From Streptomyces sp. NRRL F-6131 (GTDB taxonomy: Bacteria; Actinomycetota; Actinomycetes; Streptomycetales; Streptomycetaceae), in the NCBI GenBank assembly GCA_000719695.1, contig JOHN01000028.1:34349-98348 (forward strand): a stretch of DNA of 64,000 bases. The letters run 5' to 3'. Below, one piece after another: positions 36,371-44,665 of this stretch (position 1 is its first letter; each line of letters starts with the position of its first letter). The position numbers and the translations under genes are program-made. The notes under the pieces were generated by a model. The model was not told the DNA's origin and did not search any database. It saw only the letters and a list, made by a program, of their open reading frames with translations.

Positions 36371-37666
36371 ATGACGGACCAGCAGAACACCGCTCCGGCG
36401 GTCTGGGACCCGACCGCCCGCGGCGGTGCGGGCGGCTGGGTACGCGGTCCCCAGCAGCCCGCCGCACCGGGCACACCGCCGGCCGGACCACCGACGGCCC
36501 CGGGGCCGTCCGCCGGGCCGTCCGCGCCGCCGACCGGACCGCACGGCGACGACGCCCCGACGGCGCTCATTCCGCAGCCGCTCGCGCCGCAGCCCGCCGC
36601 CCCCGGCGCCTTCCCGCCCCGGAGCGCCCCGCCGCAGCCGTCCGCCGCGGCCCCGACCGCGCCCGCATTCCCGCAGGTCCCCCCCGGCGGACCGGCCCCC
36701 GGTGCGCCCTACGGCCCGCCCCGGCCGGCCCAGCAGCCGCCGTACCCGCCCCACCTCCAGCCCGGCCCCCCTCAGGCCGGACACCCCCAGGGCCCCTACG
36801 GACACGAGCGCGCCGGATACGACCAGCCCGGGTACGACCAGCCCGGGTACGACCAGGGCGGCTACGACCAGCCGGGCTACGGCCAGGCCGCCCACGACTA
36901 CCCGACCGGCTACGGGACGGCCGACGACGAGGACGAGCGCCCCGGCAACCGGCGCGCGCCACTGCTGATCGCCTTCGCCCTGCTCTTCGTCCTCGCCCTG
37001 GGCGGCGGCATCCTCTGGGCGGTCCGGGACAAGGGCGCCACCACCGACCAGGCCGGCCCCGCGACCCCCTCCGCCACCGCCACCTCCGCCGGGAACCCGC
37101 AGCCCGCCCCGGCCCCCACCGGCTCCGCCGGCGCGCCGACCCCGGCCGCCTCCGACCCCGCGGCGAGCGCGAGCGCGACCCCCACCCCGACCGCCGCCGG
37201 CGGCCCCAACGCGGCGACCCAGGCCAAGGCCCTGGACGAGCTGCTCACCCAGGGCGAGAGCGCCAAGGCCCCGATCGGCAGCGCGGTCGCCAAGGTGAAC
37301 AGCTGCCCGGCCAAGCCCGACATCGACTCCGCCGCGCAGGTGTTCGACAACGGCGCCAAGCAGCGCGACCAACTCCTCACCAAACTGGCCACCCTGGGCG
37401 TCGCCGACCTGCCGGGCGGCGCCGAGGCGGTGCAGTCGCTGAAGTCCGCCTGGCAACTGTCCGCCGACATCGACCGGGCGTACGCGAGCTGGGCCCGGAC
37501 GGTCGCCGCCCAGGGCTGCTCGGGCAGTGCCCCGAACACCGCCGACAAGAAGCGCGCCGACGAGCTCAACCCGCAGGCCACCCAGGCGAAGAAGGACTTC
37601 GTCACGAAGTGGAAGGCGATCGCCGACCAGTTCGGACTCACCCCCCGCACCCAGGACCGGATCTGA
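36371..37666 (+). CDS. Proline-rich single-pass membrane protein
   Basis: 431 residues. About 195 cytosolic Pro/Gln/Gly-rich residues come first, with a five-copy repeat of about YDQPG, then a transmembrane helix (APLLIAFALLFVLALGGGILWAV), then a Ser/Thr/Pro linker and an extracytoplasmic helical domain (LDELLTQGESAKAPIGSAVAKVNSCPAKPDIDSAAQVF...). Two cysteines there may form a disulfide. The family is common in streptomycetes; function unknown. It precedes an amidase by 7 nt, so the operon probably acts at the cell wall. Confidence 0.8.
   Translation: MTDQQNTAPAVWDPTARGGAGGWVRGPQQPAAPGTPPAGPPTAPGPSAGPSAPPTGPHGDDAPTALIPQPLAPQPAAPGAFPPRSAPPQPSAAAPTAPAFPQVPPGGPAPGAPYGPPRPAQQPPYPPHLQPGPPQAGHPQGPYGHERAGYDQPGYDQPGYDQGGYDQPGYGQAAHDYPTGYGTADDEDERPGNRRAPLLIAFALLFVLALGGGILWAVRDKGATTDQAGPATPSATATSAGNPQPAPAPTGSAGAPTPAASDPAASASATPTPTAAGGPNAATQAKALDELLTQGESAKAPIGSAVAKVNSCPAKPDIDSAAQVFDNGAKQRDQLLTKLATLGVADLPGGAEAVQSLKSAWQLSADIDRAYASWARTVAAQGCSGSAPNTADKKRADELNPQATQAKKDFVTKWKAIADQFGLTPRTQDRI
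36818..36892. repeat. 15-bp tandem repeat, five units, inside coding region
   Basis: Units of TACGACCAGCCCGGG with variation run from 36818 to 36892, encoding the YDQPG repeats of the Pro-rich membrane protein. The copy number probably varies between strains. Confidence 0.75.
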
Positions 37667-37673
37667 ACCACCC

Positions 37674-38762
37674 GTGACCCGCACCACCCCCCACCCCACC
37701 GGCCCCACCTCCGCCGACGGCACCGACGGCACCGACGCGGCCGCCCCCGCGGCCGCCGACGCCGCCACCGGCCCGGACCGCCCGACCGCCCCGCGGCGCC
37801 GCCGCTCCGCGCTGCCGCGCACCGTGCTCGCGGTCGGCGTGCCGGCCGCGCTCGGCCTGGCCGGCTGGCTCGGCTGGCAGGCCCTCGGCGACCCCGGCCC
37901 GACCACCGCCCCCGCCGCCGCGCCGGCCGTGCTCGCCGCCTCCGGCACCGGCACCCCCGCCGCCGCACCCCCCGGCACCCCGGGCCCGGCCGACGGGACC
38001 CCGGGCCACGGAACCCCCGGCGCGTCGACGACGCCCGGCCCGGCCGGCACCCCCGGCGCCGCCCCCGCGTTCCCGGCGCCCACGGCCACCACCCTGACCG
38101 GCCGCACCGTGCTCCTCGACCCGGGCCACAACACCGGGAACTCCGCCCACACCACCGAGATCAACCGCCAGGTCGACATCGGCAACGCCCGCAAGGAGTG
38201 CGACACCACCGGCACCAGCACCAACGCCGGCTACACCGAGGCCGAGTACTCCCTCGACGTGGTCCGCCGCGCCCGCGCGATCCTCGCCGCCCGCGGCGCC
38301 ACCGTGGTGCTGGTCCACGACGGCGACCGCCCGTGGGGACCGTGCATCGACGAGCGCGCCCGGATCGGCAACACCGCGCACGCCGACGCCGCGGTCTCGG
38401 TCCACGGCGACGGCGGACCGGCGAGCGGCAGCGGCTTCCACGTGATCATGCCCGCCAAGGTGACCGCCGGGAAGTCGAACACCTCAGCGATCGTCGAACC
38501 CTCGCACCGGCTGGGCCTGCTGCTGCGCGACGGCTTCCGGGCGGCGACCGGCGAGCCGTACGCCGACTACGTCGCGAGCCAGGGCCTGGACACCCGTTCG
38601 GACCTCGGCGGACTCAACCTCTCGACCGTGCCCAAGGTGTTCATCGAGTGCGGTAACATGCGCAACCCGGCGGACGCCCGCCGGATGACGGATCCTCAGT
38701 GGCGCCAACAGGCCGCCCAGGGGATCGCCGACGCGCTGACCTCGTTCCTGACCACCCGGTAG
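37674..38762 (+). CDS. N-acetylmuramoyl-L-alanine amidase (Amidase_3), membrane-anchored
   Basis: 362 residues. A cytosolic stretch is followed by one transmembrane helix (TVLAVGVPAALGLAGWLGWQAL) and a Pro/Thr/Ala-rich linker. The amidase catalytic domain comes last: TVLLDPGHNTGNSA (zinc His), EAEYSLDVVRRARAIL (zinc Glu), VSVHGDGG (zinc His) and FIECGNMRNPADA (catalytic Glu). It cleaves the bond between MurNAc and the stem peptide. Its GTG is 7 nt after the Pro-rich gene, so they form an operon. Confidence 0.92.
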   Translation: MTRTTPHPTGPTSADGTDGTDAAAPAAADAATGPDRPTAPRRRRSALPRTVLAVGVPAALGLAGWLGWQALGDPGPTTAPAAAPAVLAASGTGTPAAAPPGTPGPADGTPGHGTPGASTTPGPAGTPGAAPAFPAPTATTLTGRTVLLDPGHNTGNSAHTTEINRQVDIGNARKECDTTGTSTNAGYTEAEYSLDVVRRARAILAARGATVVLVHDGDRPWGPCIDERARIGNTAHADAAVSVHGDGGPASGSGFHVIMPAKVTAGKSNTSAIVEPSHRLGLLLRDGFRAATGEPYADYVASQGLDTRSDLGGLNLSTVPKVFIECGNMRNPADARRMTDPQWRQQAAQGIADALTSFLTTR

Positions 38763-39009
38763 AAACCCGCCCGCGGCGGGCGGCGGACCGGTTGACGGGA
38801 CGGTGGACAGCCGGGGTCGGAACCGCGCGGTTTGCAACGACTTCGCCCCATTCCCGAGCCCGCTGTGCACCGGCGGGGCCGTTGGCCCTAGGCTTCTGGT
38901 CCGTTCGGGGTTTTCCGGCCGGTCAGCCGACCGGACGGGCGCCGACACACACCGGCCGAGCGCCGACACGAAAACCGCCGACCACGACACACCAACGAGG
39001 GGAACGTTA

Positions 39010-39948
39010 GTGAATCTGCGCGCTCTCACCAAGGGAGACGCCGCCGTCGCAGGTGCGGCCGTCCTGCTCTTCATCGCCTCCTTCCTGCCGTACTGGACCG
39101 TCGAGTGCAAGGGCAAGTACTGCGGCGACACCTCGACGAACGCCTGGGACAGTGTCCTGTTCCCCGTGCTGCCCTCGGTCTTCCTGCTCGGCATCCTCGC
39201 CGCCGCGCTCATCCTGGTCCAGCGCTTCCAGGGCCAGGCGGCCGCGAACCGTCAGATCCTCGGCCTGCGCCTGGACCAGTGGGGCATCGCCTTCTCGGTG
39301 GCCGCGCTCTGGACCGCCCTGTGGGCGCTCGGCGGCGGCCTGGAGGGCATCGGCCACGGCTTCGGCGCCTGGCTCGCCGTCATCGCGCTGGTCGTGCTGG
39401 CCGGTGCGGCCGCCGGCGGCCAGCTGATCCCGGTGCTCAAGACCCCGCTGGTCACCGACCGGCCGGCCGCCCCGGCGGCCTTCCCGGCCGGCGGCTACCC
39501 CGCCCCGGGCCAGCCCGGTCAGCCGGGCGGCTACGGCTACCCGGGCCAGGACCCGAACCAGCCGCCCGCGTTCGGCGGCCAGCCCGGCGGCTACGGCTAC
39601 CCGGCCGCGCCCGGCCAGCCCGGCCCGGGTCAGCCGCACGACGTCGCCGCCCAGCAGGCCGCGGCCGCGCAGGCAGCCGAGGCCGAGGCCGCGCGTCAGG
39701 CCGCCGCACAGCAGGCCGCCCAGCCGCAGCCGACCGCCCCGGCCGCGGACTTCGCGCCGTTCTGGTTCGCCGTCCCGGCGCCGCGTCAGCTGAGCCCGAA
39801 GGACAACCCGGCCGGCGCCCCGGTCGGCGAGCTGGTCCCCGGCACCTGGTACCTGGCGGTCGAGCAGCGCGGCGCCGGTCTGGTCGCCCAGCTGCAGGAC
39901 GGCACCCAGGGCCTGCTGGCCGACGCCTCGGGCATCCAGCGCGGCTGA
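39010..39948 (+). CDS. Four-TMS membrane protein with Pro/Gln-rich tail (DUF5336-like)
   Basis: 312 residues. Four hydrophobic segments in the first 150 residues, with a cysteine pair in the first outer loop (ECKGKYC). A Gly/Tyr/Pro/Gln tail (GGYPAPGQPGQPGGYGYPGQ) follows, then an Ala/Gln run and a C-terminal domain ending DGTQGLLADASGIQRG. The arrangement resembles actinobacterial DUF5336-type proteins. GTG at 39010 is preceded by GAGGGGAA. Function unknown. A 23-bp hairpin ends the transcript. Confidence 0.72.
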   Translation: MNLRALTKGDAAVAGAAVLLFIASFLPYWTVECKGKYCGDTSTNAWDSVLFPVLPSVFLLGILAAALILVQRFQGQAAANRQILGLRLDQWGIAFSVAALWTALWALGGGLEGIGHGFGAWLAVIALVVLAGAAAGGQLIPVLKTPLVTDRPAAPAAFPAGGYPAPGQPGQPGGYGYPGQDPNQPPAFGGQPGGYGYPAAPGQPGPGQPHDVAAQQAAAAQAAEAEAARQAAAQQAAQPQPTAPAADFAPFWFAVPAPRQLSPKDNPAGAPVGELVPGTWYLAVEQRGAGLVAQLQDGTQGLLADASGIQRG

Positions 39949-39963
39949 CCCCGCCCACGCCCT

Positions 39964-40015
39964 GAACGGCGAAGGGGCGGGACCGGAGAGATCCGGTCCC
40001 GCCCCTTCGCCGTTC
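39964..40015. terminator. Very strong 23-bp bidirectional hairpin
   Basis: Two perfect 23-nt arms (39964-39986 and 39993-40015, starting GAACGGCGAAGG) surround a 6-nt loop AGAGAT between two convergent genes. Confidence 0.9.
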
Positions 40016-40060
40016 CGCGCCGCGTTTCCGCGCCCGCCCGCACCCGGGCCGGCCGGCCGC

Positions 40061-41143
40061 TCAGCAGCAGTCCTGGACCACCAGCCCGGTCGGCAGCTCC
40101 TCGCCGCCGAACACCGCCACCGTCGCCGGGTCGCCGCCGAGCGCCGCGACCGCCAGCAGCAGCGCGCCCGCCGTCCAGGTGGTGCGCTCCTCCGGCCAGA
40201 TCGCGTCGTCCTCGAACACGTACCCGGTCCAGTACGAGCCGTCGGTGTGCCGCAGGTGCTTCTGGATCCAGCGCAGGATGTCCACCGCGCGGTCCGACTC
40301 GCCGATCGCCCAGAGCGCCATGGCCAGTTCGGCGCTCTCCCCGCCGGTGACCCAGGGGCGGTCGCTGACGCAGCGCACGCCGAGGCCGGGGACGACGAAC
40401 CGGTCCCAGTCCCGGGCGATCCGCTCCTGCGCGGCCGGGCCGCGCAGCGCGGTGCCGAGCACGGGGTAGTACCAGTCCATCGAGTAGCGGTCCTTGTCCA
40501 GGAACCGTTCCGGGTGGTGGGTGACGGCGTGCCCCAGCCGGCCGGCCGCGAGCTCCCAGTCGGGCTGCGGCTCCTCCAGGTAGTCGGCGACGGCCAGCCC
40601 GCAGCGCAGCGCGTGCAGGATGCTGGACGAGCCGGTGAGCAGCGCCTCGTCGGTGGCCAGGCCGTCCTCGTCGACCCGCCAGGCGATCGGGCCGCCGGGC
40701 AGCCGCTGGGCGACGATGAAGTCCAGCGCGCGCCGGACGGTCGGCCAGATCCACTCCAGGAAGGCGTCGTCACCGGTGGAGAGGTGGTGGTGCCAGACGC
40801 CGACCGCCACGTAGGCGCAGAAGTTGGTCTCCTTGGCCGCGTTGCAGACCTCGCCGTCGGCGTGCTCCGGCTGCCCGTAGGCGTAGCCGGCGTACCAGGA
40901 GCCGTCCGGGTTCTGGCGCGCCGCCAGCCAGCGGTAGGCGGCCTCGGCGGCGGCGTGCTCGCCGGCCGTGTCCAGCGCCATCGCCGCCTCGGTGTGGTCC
41001 CACGGGTCGAGGTGGTGGCCGCGGAACCACGGTATGGCGCCGTCGGCCTGCTGCTCGGCGAGGATGCTGCGGACGGTGCCGGCGGCCTGCTCGGCGTCGA
41101 GCACCCCGTCGAGGAGCAGGACCTCGGGGACGGCGGCGGTCAC
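40061..41143 (-). CDS. Alpha/alpha-barrel protein (prenyltransferase / hydrolase-like)
   Basis: 360 residues. Repeating helical segments with HTEAAMALDTAGEHAAAEAAYRWLAARQNPDGSWYAGY and later DILRWIQKHLRHTDGSYWTGYVF show the QNxDGSW-type repeat of six-hairpin alpha/alpha barrels found in prenyltransferases, terpene cyclases and glycoside hydrolases. No terpene-cyclase DxDD motif is seen. The GTG overlaps the methyltransferase stop (GTGA), so it is the third gene of a GT4 / methyltransferase operon. A role on a glycan or lipid-linked product is inferred. Confidence 0.8.
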   Translation of the reverse strand: MTAAVPEVLLLDGVLDAEQAAGTVRSILAEQQADGAIPWFRGHHLDPWDHTEAAMALDTAGEHAAAEAAYRWLAARQNPDGSWYAGYAYGQPEHADGEVCNAAKETNFCAYVAVGVWHHHLSTGDDAFLEWIWPTVRRALDFIVAQRLPGGPIAWRVDEDGLATDEALLTGSSSILHALRCGLAVADYLEEPQPDWELAAGRLGHAVTHHPERFLDKDRYSMDWYYPVLGTALRGPAAQERIARDWDRFVVPGLGVRCVSDRPWVTGGESAELAMALWAIGESDRAVDILRWIQKHLRHTDGSYWTGYVFEDDAIWPEERTTWTAGALLLAVAALGGDPATVAVFGGEELPTGLVVQDCC

Positions 41144-41907
41144 TCCGCCCCGCCCGCGCCCTCGGCGCCGCGCCCCGCGCCGGCCCGGTGGGGCTTGGAG
41201 GCGTAGGCGACGAAGCTCTTGCCGATGACCGGGTTGAGCGCGCGCTCGGCGGCCTTGGTGAGGGTGCTGATCACCGGGGTGCCGACGATGTCCCAGACCA
41301 GCAGCTGGTGGTAGGCCTTGACCGGCAGCGCCTTGTCGTTGTTCACGCCAACCGCGCACTTGATCCACCAGTACGGCGAGTGCAGCGCGTGCGCGTGGTG
41401 GGTGCCGTACGGCTCCAGGCCGGCGTCCTTGAGCTTGCCGACCAGTTCGTCGCCGCGGTAGATCCGGATGTGGCCGCCCTCGACCTCGTGGTACTCGTCG
41501 GAGAGCGCCCAGCAGATCTTCTCGGGCAGCCAGCGCGGCACGGTGACGGCGAGCAGGCCGCCGGGCTTGAGCACCCGGAACATCTCGTCGAGCACGCCCT
41601 TGTCGTCCGGGATGTGCTCCATCACCTCGGAGATGATGATCTTGTCGAAGTGGTCGTCCTCGAACGGCAGGGCCAGCGCGTTGCCCTCCATGGCGACCGC
41701 GGACGCGCCCTCGGGTGCCTCGCCGGCCTGCTCCATGGCGGCGAACCACTTCCTGACCTCGGCGATCTCCTCGGCGTTCTGGTCGAGGGCGACCACGTTG
41801 GCCCCGCGCCGGTAGCACTCGAACGCGTGCCGTCCCCCGCCGCAGCCCAGGTCGAGCACCCGGTCGCCGGGGGCGAGCGGGAAGCGCGAGAAATCAACGG
41901 TCAGCAC
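41140..41907 (-). CDS. Class I SAM-dependent methyltransferase
   Basis: 255 residues. Motif I is RVLDLGCGGGRHAFECYRRGANVVALDQNAEEI, followed by FDKIIISEVMEHIPDDKGVLDEMFRVLKPGGLLAVTVP, classic for a Methyltransf_11/25 enzyme. The late segment YWWIKCAVG then extends beyond the core. GTG at 41907 (LTVDFSRFPLAPGD) is chosen because GGGAG lies six bases upstream; a GTG at 41934 is possible. It sits between a GT4 and the alpha/alpha-barrel gene and overlaps the latter. Confidence 0.88.
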   Translation of the reverse strand: MLTVDFSRFPLAPGDRVLDLGCGGGRHAFECYRRGANVVALDQNAEEIAEVRKWFAAMEQAGEAPEGASAVAMEGNALALPFEDDHFDKIIISEVMEHIPDDKGVLDEMFRVLKPGGLLAVTVPRWLPEKICWALSDEYHEVEGGHIRIYRGDELVGKLKDAGLEPYGTHHAHALHSPYWWIKCAVGVNNDKALPVKAYHQLLVWDIVGTPVISTLTKAAERALNPVIGKSFVAYASKPHRAGAGRGAEGAGGAE

Positions 41908-42052
41908 TGCGGACTCCCATTCCTTCGGTACCAAGGGTTCCTGACGCCGAGTCAGGGAAACGCGGGGGTGGCGGGCCGGGGTCGGCCGGGGGGCGGACGG
42001 GCACGCGCGTCCCGGACCGGCCGCGGGCGCGGCGGCCGGACGGCGGACGCCG

Positions 42053-43363
42053 TCAGGCCACGTAGCGCCAGCCCGGGCCGGAGCGGGCCCGACGGCCGGC
42101 CCCGGTGGCGATCGCGGCCCGGTAGCCCTCGACGGTCAGTTCGGCGGCGCGTTCCCAGGTGAACCGGGCGAGCACCCGCTCGCGGCCCGCCGCGCCGAGC
42201 GCGGCGCGCAGCTCCGGGTCGTCCAGCAGTCGGCCGAGCGCCGTCGCGAGCGCGTCCGCGTCGCCCGGGGGCACCGCGAGGCAGCTCTCGCCGTCCGGAC
42301 CGGCCACCTCGGGGATCGCGCCCCCGGTGGTGGCGACCAGCGGGGTGCCGGTGGCCATCGCCTCGGCGGCGGGCAGCGAGAAGCCCTCGTACAGCGACGG
42401 CACGCAGGCCACCTCGGCCGAGCGGTAGAGGTCCACCAGCTCCCGGTCGGTCAGGCCGTGCCGGAACTCGATGTGCCGCTCCAGTCCGAAGGCGCGCACC
42501 GCGCGGGCGATCGGGCCGTCCTCCTTCTGCGGCTTGCCGACCACGACCAGGTGCGCGTCCCGTTCGGTGCGGACCTTCGCCAGCGCCTCGACCAGGTGCA
42601 CCAGGCCCTTCAGCGGGACGTCGGCGCTGGAGGTGGTGACGATCCGCCCGGGCACCCGGGCCACCGCGTCCGACGGGGACCAGAGCCGGGTGTCGGCGCC
42701 GATCGGCACCACCGAGACGGAGTGCGGCGCGGCGCCCAGGTGCTCGGCGATCTCGCGCTTGGAGGTGCCGGAGACGGTGATGATGTGCTCCAGCCGGGTG
42801 GCCACCCGGCGCTGCATCCGGGTGAAGGCGTACCAGCGGCGCAGCGACAGCCGCTTCAGCCGGCCGTCGGCCGCGTCCAGTTCGACCTGGCGGTCCACCG
42901 TGATCGGGTGGTGGATCGTGGTGACCAGCGGGAAGCCGTGCCGGGCCAGGCCGAGCAGGCCGTAGCCGAGCGTCTGGTTGTCGTGCACCACGTCGTAGCG
43001 GCCGCGGTGGCGGGCCAGGTACTGGCGGGCGCGCAGCGAGAAGGTCAGCGGCTCGGGGAAACCGCCGGTGCGCATGGTGACGTACTCCAGGACGTCCACC
43101 GGGCCGCGGTACTCCTCGCGCGCCGGGGTGCGGAAGGGGTCGTCGGCGCGGTAGAGGTCGAGACTCGGCAGCTCGACCAGCCGGACCGAGCCCGGCCCCT
43201 CGACCTCGTCCAGGACGGGGTACGGCTGGGCGCCGATCACGTCCACGTGGTGGCCCAGCCGGGCGAGCTCACGGGAGAGGTGCCGTACGTAGACGCCCTG
43301 ACCGCCGCAGAACGGGTCGCCGCGGTACGAGAGCAGGGCAATCCGCAGCGGCTGCGCGGTCAT
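42053..43363 (-). CDS. Glycosyltransferase family 4
   Basis: 436 residues with two Rossmann halves (GT-B fold). N-terminal GGQGVYVRHLSRELARLGHHVDVIG is the acceptor-side glycine loop; the C-terminal half has LVVVGKPQKEDGPIARAVRA, EVACVPSLYEGFSLPAAEAMATGTPLVATTGGAIPEV with the EGFSLPAAE nucleotide-sugar motif. It transfers a sugar from NDP- or GDP-sugar with retention. It is the first gene of a three-gene operon with a methyltransferase and the alpha/alpha-barrel protein. The acceptor is unknown. Confidence 0.9.
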   Translation of the reverse strand: MTAQPLRIALLSYRGDPFCGGQGVYVRHLSRELARLGHHVDVIGAQPYPVLDEVEGPGSVRLVELPSLDLYRADDPFRTPAREEYRGPVDVLEYVTMRTGGFPEPLTFSLRARQYLARHRGRYDVVHDNQTLGYGLLGLARHGFPLVTTIHHPITVDRQVELDAADGRLKRLSLRRWYAFTRMQRRVATRLEHIITVSGTSKREIAEHLGAAPHSVSVVPIGADTRLWSPSDAVARVPGRIVTTSSADVPLKGLVHLVEALAKVRTERDAHLVVVGKPQKEDGPIARAVRAFGLERHIEFRHGLTDRELVDLYRSAEVACVPSLYEGFSLPAAEAMATGTPLVATTGGAIPEVAGPDGESCLAVPPGDADALATALGRLLDDPELRAALGAAGRERVLARFTWERAAELTVEGYRAAIATGAGRRARSGPGWRYVA

Positions 43364-43684
43364 CGTCGGCCCTCATCTCTGCTGCTGTCTGTGCTGCCGG
43401 TCGGTAAAGTAGATCAGGTTTCAGTGTGGTGTGGAGTTCACCAGCGACCCCGTGAACAATGAGAGACCTCGAAGATACCGGCCCGTAGCATCGGCTCAGG
43501 ATCCAGGGCTGGTGATTCGCGCCACGCCCGGTCGGCCCGCCCGGGCCGACCGTGCCCGATCCCGTCCGACCCCCGCCCGGCCCCCGCTCACCTCCGCCCG
43601 TCCCCGCCCGTCCCCGCCCGTCCCCGTCCGTCCCCGTCCGTCCCCGTCCGGAGCAGCCCACCACTCTCGCGCCCGGGAGCGTCC
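43364..43684. other. Intergenic region, 321 nt, divergent promoters
   Basis: Lies between the divergent GT4 and KstR-like genes. The first half is unusually A/T-rich for this genome (about 43400-43490) and should hold promoters for both directions. No exact KstR operator could be drawn. The second half holds the 10-bp tandem repeat listed separately. Confidence 0.5.
43601..43650. repeat. 10-bp tandem repeat, five units
   Basis: Five consecutive 10-mers TCCCCGYCCG, 35 nt upstream of the TTG start of the TetR gene; a partial unit precedes them. Variation between units is a single C/T. Its position in the leader could influence expression by slippage. Confidence 0.8.
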
Positions 43685-44347
43685 TTGCCGTCACCGTCCT
43701 CACCGCCGCCCGCGCCGGTCGCGCCGCCGGCGTCCGCCGCCCCCGGGAACGGGACCGCGGCCGTCCCCGGGGCGACCCCTCCGCTGACCGCCCGGCAGGC
43801 CGAACGGCGGCGGCGGATCCTGCGGACCGCGACCGTGCTGGCGGCCCGCGGCGGGTACGACGCGGTCCAGATGCGGGAGGTCGCGGAGGGCGCGCAGGTG
43901 GCGCTCGGCACGCTCTACCGGTACTTCCCCTCCAAGGTGCACCTGCTGGTGGCGGTCATGCTGGAGCAGTTGCGCGGCCTCCAGGAGCAGGTCCGCCGGC
44001 ACCCGCCGACCGAGCGCGAACCGGCGCCGCGGGTCGCCGAGACGCTCACCCGGGCGTTCCACGCGCTGCAGCGCGAGCCGCTGCTGGCCGAGGCGATGGT
44101 CCGCGCGCTCTCCTTCGCCGACCGTTCGGTGGGCGCCGAGGTGGACCAGGTCTCCGCCACCACCGGACAGCTCATCCTGGACGCCATCGGCCAGTCCGGA
44201 CCGCCCACCGAGACGCAGCGGGCCGCCGTCCGGGTGATCGAGCACACCTGGCACGCGGCGCTGGTCGCCTGGCTCTCCGGGCGCGCCTCGATCGCCGAGG
44301 TCCGGGCCGACCTCCACACCGCCGCCCGGCTGCTCACGCTGCCCTGA
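43685..44347 (+). CDS. KstR-like TetR family regulator
   Basis: 220 residues. The HTH reads GTLYRYFPSKVHLLVAVM; the ligand domain contains LLAEAMVRALSFADRSVGAEVDQVSATTGQLILDAIG and HTWHAALVAWLSGRASIAEVRADLHTAARLL, which lines up with mycobacterial KstR, a repressor relieved by steroid-CoA. No steroid catabolic genes are nearby, so the effector may be a different CoA thioester or lipid. The start is a TTG with GGGAG six bases upstream. It is divergent from the GT4 operon and is its likely regulator. Confidence 0.82.
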   Translation: MPSPSSPPPAPVAPPASAAPGNGTAAVPGATPPLTARQAERRRRILRTATVLAARGGYDAVQMREVAEGAQVALGTLYRYFPSKVHLLVAVMLEQLRGLQEQVRRHPPTEREPAPRVAETLTRAFHALQREPLLAEAMVRALSFADRSVGAEVDQVSATTGQLILDAIGQSGPPTETQRAAVRVIEHTWHAALVAWLSGRASIAEVRADLHTAARLLTLP

Positions 44348-44437
44348 GGCCGGACCGTCCCCGCGCGCCGGTGCCCGAGCGGAACTGGAACCTGTTCTCA
44401 CCCGGCCCGCGCGGGGCCGGCCGGCCCGGCGGATAGA

Positions 44438-44560
44438 GTCGACGGGCAGGACAACTCCATCCCGCTTCTCCTTCCGGGGAAAGCCGGTGCGAATCCGGCG
44501 CTGACCCCGCAACCGTGAGCCCGGCGCGCCCCGTCCGCCGGCGAGCCGGAGTGCCCGGGG
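44438..44560 (+). promoter_or_regulatory. Cobalamin (adenosylcobalamin-type) riboswitch
   Basis: The leader contains the conserved core GCCGGTGCGAATCCGGCG-CTGACCCCGCAACCG followed by a paired region and GCGAGCCGGAGTGCCCG at the place of the B12 box. This pattern marks a cobalamin riboswitch aptamer. The exact 5' boundary is uncertain by about 20 nt. It is followed by a weak GAAAGG ribosome-binding site. Binding of B12 should shut off the downstream five-gene operon. Confidence 0.88.
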
Positions 44561-44665
44561 AGAGGCGAGCGGCCCACGCCGGGCGGACCACCGCCGGGCA
44601 CCGTCGAGGTCTACGGAACGGCCGGCCCCGGCCGGCCCCGCTCATCGAAAGGCACATCTCCGATC

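Noticed and set aside
36371..37666. YDQPG repeats as a separate repeat protein or signalling peptide
   Set aside because: They are an in-frame linker of a membrane protein that has a helix and an outer domain.
43601..43650. Regular repeats as a CRISPR array
   Set aside because: Units are 10 bp with no unique spacers.
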